Below, in pieces: positions 1 through 5,301 of a stretch of 64,000 bases of DNA. The notes under the pieces were generated by a model, which saw nothing but the letters and a program-made list of their open reading frames with translations, was not told the origin of the DNA and searched no databases. The position numbers and the translations under genes were made by a program. Origin of the DNA: Paraflavitalea soli. GTDB taxonomy: Bacteria; Bacteroidota; Bacteroidia; Chitinophagales; Chitinophagaceae. Location: contig NZ_CP032157.1 of assembly GCF_003555545.1 (NCBI RefSeq), positions 1,306,546 to 1,370,545 on the forward strand. Direction: 5' to 3'. Within the stretch, counting starts at the first letter, position 1. The number at the start of each line of letters is the position of its first letter.

Positions 1-207
1 GTGGCCGAATATTGGGCGGAAGGCACCCAGTGGTGGTTCTGGAGCAACTACGAGTTTTATGATGGCGATACCCGGGTGCAAACGCCGGATGACCTCAAAG
101 CCTATGATCCCGCTTTATACAGTATTCTGGAGCGGGTGTATCCCGGTCACCATAATCCTGCTGATGTGTATTATGGTCGTAATGTGAGACCAGCAAAGCG
201 CAAGTAG
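1..207 (+). CDS. C-terminal fragment of a probable secreted zinc-peptidase-like protein
   Basis: The reading frame is open from the first base and ends at 207, so only the last ~68 residues of a longer protein are present; the GTG at position 1 is not necessarily a start. The residues EYWAEGTQWWF followed by a 'DDLKAYDPALYSIL' segment resemble the C-terminus of extracellular proteins related to lethal-factor-like metallopeptidases, where a Glu in 'EYWAEG' can be a metal ligand. That family assignment is from memory of similar tails and is weak. A strong terminator follows 37 bases downstream. Confidence 0.4.
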   Translation: MAEYWAEGTQWWFWSNYEFYDGDTRVQTPDDLKAYDPALYSILERVYPGHHNPADVYYGRNVRPAKRK

Positions 208-243
208 ATTGGTAAGCTGATTTCATTAGAACAAGTACGTATA

Positions 244-286
244 AACCAGTGCCACCCGCACATTGCGGGAGGCGCTGGTTTTTTTC
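244..286. terminator. Bidirectional intrinsic terminator
   Basis: AACCAGtGCCacCCGC, a 5-base loop, then GCGGgaGGCgCTGGTT followed by TTTTT. It separates the rightward fragment ending at 207 from the leftward Fn3 gene ending at 296 and could serve both. Confidence 0.8.
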
Positions 287-295
287 ATTAAATCA

Positions 296-916
296 TCAGG
301 CTGCCATGCGCAGTTGAACATTGGTATAGGCAATTTGCTGGCGGGGGCCGATTGCTGCCACCCTGAACCAGTATTTCTTACCTGGCTCAAGATCGGTAAT
401 GGTGGCTTTGCGCACCGTTGTAAATTGTTGTGTCCATTCGCTGGTGGGTGTCAGCGGGTCGGCTGTATATTCATGAATGTAGGATCGGGCACCTGTGACG
501 CGGTCTACGCTGGAAACTACCTCGCCTTCATTTACACCGTTGCCTACTGAAAAATTGTCGGGCACGCTGATGGGCGGCAGGTTGGCTGCAGGCTTTGCAA
601 GGTCAAAGCCGCTGCTCACGAGGGCCGCCTCACTGCCACCGGATGTAAAGGTTACATAGCCGGCAAGGTCCATCAATGTTTTTTCCAATAAGCTGCGCAT
701 AAGGTTTTTGTTAGCTACCTCTGCCTTGTCGCGTGTTAGTGCTTTAGATAGGGCAGTAGCGTAGGCCGTTATATGCGAATTTACAACTGTGAGTGCAGGA
801 ACCGGGGTGGTGAAATACGTATTATCGGTCATTGCTGCTACAATAGCCTGGGCTTTTATTTCCAGTTCGGGATCAGACAGTCTTACAAAATCAAGTTTTA
901 AACGCGGTGTTTTCAT
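296..916 (-). CDS. Fibronectin type III domain protein
   Basis: 206 residues without a signal peptide. The N-terminal half (about 1-110) is helical and resembles the conserved N-terminus of Bacteroidota Fn3 proteins (RLSDPELEIKAQ, then helices). The C-terminal ~85 residues form one Fn3-like module with the typical ITDLEPGKKYWFRVAAIG strand pattern. Such proteins are common in accessory regions of this phylum; the molecular role is unknown. It stands alone, with a terminator at its 3' end and 80 bp of upstream AT-rich DNA. Confidence 0.7.
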   Translation of the reverse strand: MKTPRLKLDFVRLSDPELEIKAQAIVAAMTDNTYFTTPVPALTVVNSHITAYATALSKALTRDKAEVANKNLMRSLLEKTLMDLAGYVTFTSGGSEAALVSSGFDLAKPAANLPPISVPDNFSVGNGVNEGEVVSSVDRVTGARSYIHEYTADPLTPTSEWTQQFTTVRKATITDLEPGKKYWFRVAAIGPRQQIAYTNVQLRMAA

Positions 917-1188
917 GATAAAAGATTGATTGGTTTTTTAAATAAAATTGGATTGTATTCGCCACCGGGCGAAACGTGCTACTAAGGGAGGGATTAATCT
1001 TTAACTTGTACAAGGTTTAAGATAATAGTACGGAGTGAAATACAGGTGCGCATACGGGATATAGAATAAGTCCTTTCTTATGTATCGGATTGTATAACGG
1101 TACCGGTTAAATAAATAGTACGTGGGTAAACGATATTTGTATTTATTTGACAAATGTAGGTTGCCCGTTGCCTTTCTAAAGCAAAAAA

Positions 1189-1475
1189 GCTTGAAAGCGA
1201 AGCCTGTCGCTTTCAAGCTTTCATCGTGCGCTTTAAAAGGGTGGTCGCTCCCTTTTAAGCTTTGTGCCTTCGGCTGCAAGCTTTCGTCACTTCCTTTAAA
1301 AGGGATGATGTTCCCTTTCAGGCTTTCATCGATCGCTTGTAAAGGGATATTGTTCCCTTTCAGGCTCTCAGCCTTCCCTTGTAAAGGGATGACGCTCCCT
1401 TTCAAGCTTTCATCGCCCGCTTGTAAAGGGAGAGGCGTCCCTTTACAGCTTTTCGCGCTCCCTTTCAAGCTTTTA
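1189..1475. repeat. Array of alternating inverted ~21-bp repeats downstream of ssb
   Basis: Read on the minus strand, units containing AGCYTGAAAGGG alternate with units containing CCCTTTACAAGC. The two are near reverse complements, giving a 42-bp higher-order period seen at about 1299, 1341, 1383 and 1425. Every unit pair forms dyads such as AAAGGGA-N6-TCCCTTT. The left end (1189-1218) is a perfect 12-bp inverted repeat, GCTTGAAAGCGA with a 6-base loop. Because 21 is a multiple of 3, long open frames exist on both strands: 155 codons leftward from a TTG with heptads like DESLKG/IPLQA, and 122 codons rightward. Neither looks like a real gene. The array starts inside the last codons of ssb. Bases 917-1188 hold nothing recognisable. 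Confidence 0.8.
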
Positions 1476-1797
1476 GTAGCTCTACATTGAATAAAATGAT
1501 CTCGGTTACATTACGGAGAATGCCCTGCTTATCTATATAATCACGATTGATCAATTTGCCCTCTATGGCAATGTTCTTGCCTTTAACTGCATATTTTTTT
1601 ACAAGCTCGGCCAAATCACCCCAGGCAATGAGGGTATGCCATTGCATTTCAGTGGTTCTTTTTCCGGCAGTATTCCAATAGGTTACTTTAGAACCGAGAG
1701 AAAGACGGGCCCACTTTTTACCTGTGGAGGTAACCCTTGCTTCCGGCTTGCTACCAATTTGGCCAATGAGCTGTACCTTATTTTTGAGCGTGTACAT
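1465..1797 (-). CDS. ssb: Short single-stranded DNA-binding protein (OB fold)
   Basis: 110 residues matching the SSB OB-fold core: LIGQIGSKPEARVTSTGKKW at the N-terminus, WHTLIAWGDLAELVKKY in the middle, and a final strand EIILFNVELL. The long linker and acidic DDxxPF tail that recruit partners in housekeeping SSBs are absent; the protein stops at ELLKA. It is probably a mobile-element or accessory SSB. Its start (ATG at 1797) lies inside the end of the SymE-like gene (20-base overlap), implying coupled translation. Its stop codon is formed within the first unit of the 21-bp inverted-repeat array. Confidence 0.85.
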   Translation of the reverse strand: MYTLKNKVQLIGQIGSKPEARVTSTGKKWARLSLGSKVTYWNTAGKRTTEMQWHTLIAWGDLAELVKKYAVKGKNIAIEGKLINRDYIDKQGILRNVTEIILFNVELLKA

Positions 1798-2200
1798 GGT
1801 TGCTGAGTTTCTGAATTATTGTACTGAGGTGCCGAAGGTCATTGTCATTTACCACAGGTGGGTGGAGGCCGGGGATCACGATGAGCATGCCATTGAAAGC
1901 AATGGTTTTGGCATACCCATTGGGTGCAAGGCCTGCATTTTGCAGCCATGCCCCACGCAGGCTGAGCCAGGGTACTGACCTCCGGGGAGATATTTTGCTT
2001 TTGGTAGGCACGCCGTTGAGCTTAATAAAACTTTCGCGCTGTGGAGGAAGGCCTTTTTCGAGCATAAACCTCTGGACCAGTTCCAGTATTTGAGCAGGGC
2101 TGTGCATAGGTGCTGCTTCTGCAGGAAGGAGGGTGGCGGTGGCTGCTGCCTGGGAGCAGGCCTCCGGCAATAGCAGTGTTGCTTTTCTTTTTTTTGACAT
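1778..2200 (-). CDS. SymE-like (AbrB-fold) protein
   Basis: 140 residues. The segment PWLSLRGAWLQNAGLAPNGY followed by a Gly-Met-Leu-Ile-Val strand matches the SymE pattern 'P-x-L-x-G-x-WL-xx-AGF' seen in the SOS-linked SymE toxin family, which derives from the AbrB/MazE fold. The N-terminal ~50 residues are Ala-rich and unassigned. In Enterobacteria SymE is repressed by the antisense RNA SymR; no such RNA is demonstrated here. It sits between an unknown 91-aa gene and ssb in one leftward unit and overlaps ssb by 20 bases. Toxicity is inference only. Confidence 0.65.
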   Translation of the reverse strand: MSKKRKATLLLPEACSQAAATATLLPAEAAPMHSPAQILELVQRFMLEKGLPPQRESFIKLNGVPTKSKISPRRSVPWLSLRGAWLQNAGLAPNGYAKTIAFNGMLIVIPGLHPPVVNDNDLRHLSTIIQKLSNHVHAQK

Positions 2201-2233
2201 ATATGCAAGGATTAAAATGGTAAATGAAGCAGG

Positions 2234-2509
2234 TTATTGATCAGTTTTCTTATGGGCTATAGTAAAATTGGCCATGAGCGCATGTGCGCCACGATTGCAA
2301 AAGAGCATAATATCGCTGCGAGCTTCGCCTGTTGTAAAATTTTCATGGTTGGTGGTGAGCGCACACTCCAGCAGCTCGGTAAAAAAGAAGTAAATATCAT
2401 CCGGTGAATAATCCTCGGTAAACTGTTTAATTGCTTCGGCAGGCTCAGCCGGATACTTATGGCCCAGGCTAATGCACAGGCCCTCAAAGGCAACGTTCAT
2501 AGCTTTCAA
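2234..2509 (-). CDS. Hypothetical protein, first gene of SymE/ssb unit
   Basis: 91 residues, mildly acidic, predicted mostly helical, no signal peptide or membrane segment. I recognise no family. It precedes the SymE-like gene by 33 bases on the same strand, so co-transcription is likely. The ATG at 2509 or the next Met codon at 2500 could be the start. The long structured leader described at 2660-2850 lies just upstream. Confidence 0.6.
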   Translation of the reverse strand: MKAMNVAFEGLCISLGHKYPAEPAEAIKQFTEDYSPDDIYFFFTELLECALTTNHENFTTGEARSDIMLFCNRGAHALMANFTIAHKKTDQ

Positions 2510-2659
2510 TTTTGTGGTGAAGAAATAGATGGCCTGCTTTCATGGCGGCATGAAAGTGATCTTTGATGCTATGGTAATGAGTGTTGCGAGGCATTCCTGT
2601 ACACAGAATGCATCAGCTGTGGGGAGTGAGTGATAATTGTATGGAAATGTTAAGCTGAG

Positions 2660-2850
2660 AGGCGGGCATAAAAATACCATAGCGCGGGCCTCTGCTTACC
2701 CGATTTGAGGCCGTAGGAAGCCCTGTACACAGATAAGAGAGAACCCGCGCTATGGTTCGCGGGCTCTTCACTCTTCATCTCGTGTACTGAAATTTCCTAC
2801 GTTTCAAATCGAGAATCAAAGCGAATAGCTTCAATGCATTTATTGAACTA
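2660..2850 (-). ncRNA. Candidate structured RNA / long leader with rod-like fold
   Basis: On the minus strand a long imperfect hairpin can be drawn from 2811 to 2701: CGATTTGA/TCAAATCG, then GTAGGAA/TTCCTAC, then GTACAC/GTGTAC, then CCCGCG/CGCGGG around an 8-base loop. A second structure competes: the apical sequence ACCATAGCGCGGG (minus strand, 2756-2744) is perfectly complementary to CCCGCGCTATGGT at 2688-2676, which is followed by ATTTTTAT. A TACTTTTG -7 element sits at 2862-2855 on the same strand. It could be a 6S-like RNA, an attenuating leader of the 2509-1465 genes, or a stand-alone RNA; strand and ends are inferred. The rest of 2510-2659 shows only a direct repeat CCTGTACACAGA (near 2600 and 2722). 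Confidence 0.45.
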
Positions 2851-2854
2851 GTCG

Positions 2855-2862
2855 CAAAAGTA
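2855..2862 (-). promoter_or_regulatory. Bacteroidota -7 element TACTTTTG
   Basis: TACTTTTG followed by C on the minus strand matches the TAnnTTTG -7 consensus of this phylum. No clear TTG -33 box is visible at the usual distance. Transcription would start near 2849 and run into the rod-like RNA and the 2509-1465 genes. Confidence 0.45.
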
Positions 2863-2976
2863 AAATATTGCTACATTATGGCATAACCGTAATTTGATGT
2901 AAATATATATAATTATTTATATAGTGCGGGTATGCACGTCACGTATTTTTTAAAACTTTTTTTACTTAGCTATATA

Positions 2977-3342
2977 ATGAGTAGCCAAGAAAATAGCGCA
3001 ATTGATCAATATGCAATAGACTTCGTTAAGAAGCTTATGGAAGAAAAAGAGATTGATCGACAAGGTATAGCTGATATCCTCGGTCTTTCTCGTTCGTTTG
3101 TTAGGGATGTTGAATTGGGTTATAATAGAGCCAAATACAATCTTCGCCACATCAATGCCCTGGCCGATTACTTTGGCATGTCTCCCCGCGAGTTCCTGCC
3201 CGAAAAAGCCTTCCCGGTAGATGGGGTGGAAGAGAGGGTGGTGAAGGCTCCGGTGAAGAAGGCGGCGGCTAAGAAAGCGGCTGTGAAAAAGGTGGCTGCT
3301 AAGAAAGTTCCAGCTAAGAAGGCTGGCCGAAATAATAGGTAG
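2977..3342 (+). CDS. XRE-family helix-turn-helix regulator with Lys/Ala-rich tail
   Basis: About 121 residues from ATG 2977; an upstream in-frame ATG at 2932 would add a hydrophobic MHVTYFLKLFLLSYI and is less likely. Residues ~8-75 are a Cro/C1-type HTH: KEIDRQGIADILGLSRSFV, then a recognition region and ALADYFGMSPREFLP. The last ~30 residues are repeats of PVKKAAAKKA, like histone H1 or bacterial H1-like tails, suggesting non-specific DNA or RNA binding. It lies 82 bases upstream of the ATPase gene on the same strand and could regulate it. The gene is AT-rich compared with the flanking metabolic genes. Confidence 0.8.
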   Translation: MSSQENSAIDQYAIDFVKKLMEEKEIDRQGIADILGLSRSFVRDVELGYNRAKYNLRHINALADYFGMSPREFLPEKAFPVDGVEERVVKAPVKKAAAKKAAVKKVAAKKVPAKKAGRNNR

Positions 3343-3424
3343 ATTCCTAAATACAAAATGCCAAATTCTGCAACTTATTGTCTTTTAATGTAATTTGGCC
3401 AAATCTATTATCTTTGGCTATACT

Positions 3425-4561
3425 ATGCTTGATTCATTAGCAATAAAGAATTTCCGCAATTTAAAGGACCTTACAATCCCCTCCTTGGGTAAGGTGAATC
3501 TGATCACTGGTAAAAACAATACTGGCAAATCAGCCATTTTAGAAGCTATTGCCATTTATGCCTCCAGGGCCGATATGGGAGTAATACTTCAACAGCTTGA
3601 AGATAGGGGAGAGTATTATAATGATGGAGAGTCAAAGGGAGATCTTACTGAAATTCTTATACGTTCTTTTTCATCATTGTTCAATAATCGCTTTATAGGG
3701 TTTGATTCTAAAGACGCTATTTTAATAGGTCCCATTCAATTTCCACTACTAGAAAATCGTGTTTTTGAAGATATACCGGTTTCCCTCCGATTTAGAAAGT
3801 ATATTGATGAGAGTAATGCCGATGCTCAGGGTAATGTTATTTTTAGAGGCAGGATACCGGTAGAGGAATACAGTTTGGGTACATTTAAGTCAGATGCAAA
3901 AATTGGCCTTGAAATAGCAGTTGGCTTTGAATCATTTATTTTGCCTCTTGATAAAAAGGTCTCCTTGTATAATGTTTCGAGAAACCGAATCTATGAAGGT
4001 AATTTTCAGTTTGTAAAAACAGGAAGCTTAGATAGAGAATTTAATGGTCGATTGTTCGATAAAATCACTCTTACTGAAAAAGAGCGGTATGTAATTAATG
4101 CGCTTAAATTTATAGAGCCTTTTACGGATAGAATAGCCTTCGTTGAAGAGGTAAAGGGTAAAAGAACTGCGGTTATAAAATTGACTGGTTCAGTGGCTAT
4201 ATTGCCGCTTCGTAGTATGGGTGATGGTATCAATCGCATATTTACTATTATACTTGCAATGGTAAACGCTGAAGGCGGCTATTTATTAATAGATGAATTT
4301 GAAAACGGATTACATTATACCGTACAAGAACAACTTTGGAGTATAATTTTCAAGTTAGCCCAGGAATTAAACATTCAGGTATTTGCCACTACACATAGTG
4401 AAGATTGTATCGCTGCTTTTAGCAGAGTATTAAACACACCCAACCAAACTTTACAGGGGAAATTAATTCGACTTGATAATGTAAATGGAACCATTCAACA
4501 GGTCGAATACAATGCAGAGGAATTAAAAATTGCTACAGACCAAAACATTGAAACCCGGTAA
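3425..4561 (+). CDS. OLD/ABC-type AAA ATPase, probable defence-system ATPase
   Basis: 378 residues from ATG 3425; a TTG-initiated extension from 3395 is unlikely, since family members start at the LxIKNFRNL strand. Walker A GKNNTGKS is at ~29-36, Walker B plus signature LLIDEFENGLH at ~290, and an H-loop ATTHSED at ~322. This places it among the AAA_15/AAA_21 ATPases that pair with TOPRIM nucleases (OLD, PARIS AriA and relatives). The next gene's ATG follows its TAA directly. The pair is AT-rich and sits in an accessory region, consistent with horizontal transfer. The defence role is inferred from the family, not shown. Confidence 0.8.
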   Translation: MLDSLAIKNFRNLKDLTIPSLGKVNLITGKNNTGKSAILEAIAIYASRADMGVILQQLEDRGEYYNDGESKGDLTEILIRSFSSLFNNRFIGFDSKDAILIGPIQFPLLENRVFEDIPVSLRFRKYIDESNADAQGNVIFRGRIPVEEYSLGTFKSDAKIGLEIAVGFESFILPLDKKVSLYNVSRNRIYEGNFQFVKTGSLDREFNGRLFDKITLTEKERYVINALKFIEPFTDRIAFVEEVKGKRTAVIKLTGSVAILPLRSMGDGINRIFTIILAMVNAEGGYLLIDEFENGLHYTVQEQLWSIIFKLAQELNIQVFATTHSEDCIAAFSRVLNTPNQTLQGKLIRLDNVNGTIQQVEYNAEELKIATDQNIETR

Positions 4562-5190
4562 ATGATAATCAAAGAAAAGTTTCCCAAAAAACTGCTTGTG
4601 GAGGGAAATGATGACCAACATGTGATCTGGTCCTTATGTGAACAATTTCAGGTTGCAGAATCATTCGATGTTATAGATTGCATCGGTATTAATAAATTGT
4701 TGGATCAAATTTCCATACGATTTAAGCAGTCTCAAATTGAAACTGTTGGAATTGTAATTGATGCAGATGTTGAAGTAGGTAAAAGATGGGCATCTCTCAG
4801 AACAATATTAAATGGTCAAGGCTTTACTGTGCCTGATGCATTGCCTCCCGATGGTCTGATACTTAGCCGGACTGATGGCAAAAGGATAGGCGTATGGATC
4901 ATGCCAGATAATATGCTTAATGGAATGCTGGAGGATTTTATTTCCTTTCTGGTTCCCCCGATGACCAGTTATTTCCAATTGCTACCTCTACGCTGGAAAG
5001 TATAGAAAAGGAGCAGCTTAATAAATATGCTGCTGTTCATAGGCCAAAAGCCTTAATCCATTCATGGTTATCCTGGCAGGAAGATCCCGGCACGCCTATG
5101 GGACTGGCTATCACCAAAAGATATTTGAATACTAATGGTGATCTATGCACACGATTTATTGCCTGGTTGAATAGATTATTCAATAATTAA
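4562..5190 (+). pseudogene. DUF3226/TOPRIM-like partner of the ATPase, broken by a 1-base frameshift
   Basis: The annotated frame ends early at 5005 (147 aa). Its N-terminal part has TOPRIM-like motifs: LLVEGNDD at 11-18 with the catalytic-type Glu, and a DAD motif at ~69-71 before VGKRW. After GMLEDFISFLVPP the natural continuation DDQLFPIATSTLE ... HSWLSWQEDPGTPMG ... LNRLF lies in another frame and runs to a stop at 5188-5190. Adding one C to CCCCC at 4955-4959 restores a ~209-residue protein typical of this family. It may be a sequencing error, a real mutation, or a phase-variable tract. Confidence 0.75.
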
Positions 5191-5240
5191 TTCTATGCTG
5201 AATTAGCTGATTTACTTATAGAAATAATTGATACAAAATC

Positions 5241-5273
5241 AAAAGCCTCCCACAATACTGCGGGAGGCTTTTT
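5241..5273. terminator. Bidirectional terminator
   Basis: AAAGCCTCCC, a short loop, GGGAGGCTTTTT. It lies between the ATPase/TOPRIM pair (rightward) and the GH127 gene (leftward, ending at 5302). Confidence 0.85.
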
Positions 5274-5301
5274 CAATTACTACTTATTTAATTCATCACT
5301 A

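Noticed and set aside
263-550. 95-codon rightward frame
   Set aside because: Runs antisense through the Fn3 gene and starts in the terminator T run.
1001-1468. 155-codon leftward frame and 122-codon rightward frame through the 21-bp array
   Set aside because: Both are open because the repeat length is a multiple of three; the non-repeat part is Tyr-rich translation of AT-rich DNA and there is no ATG start, so I annotate a repeat.
1189-1475. CRISPR array
   Set aside because: Units are directly abutting inverted repeats without unique spacers, and no cas gene is present.
2790-2815. tRNA T-arm-like sequence TTTCAAATC
   Set aside because: No acceptor stem, anticodon arm or CCA end; it is part of the rod-like fold.
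4562-5005. 147-aa protein as a complete natural product
   Set aside because: The last residues after VPP do not continue the family pattern, whereas the other frame does up to 5190.
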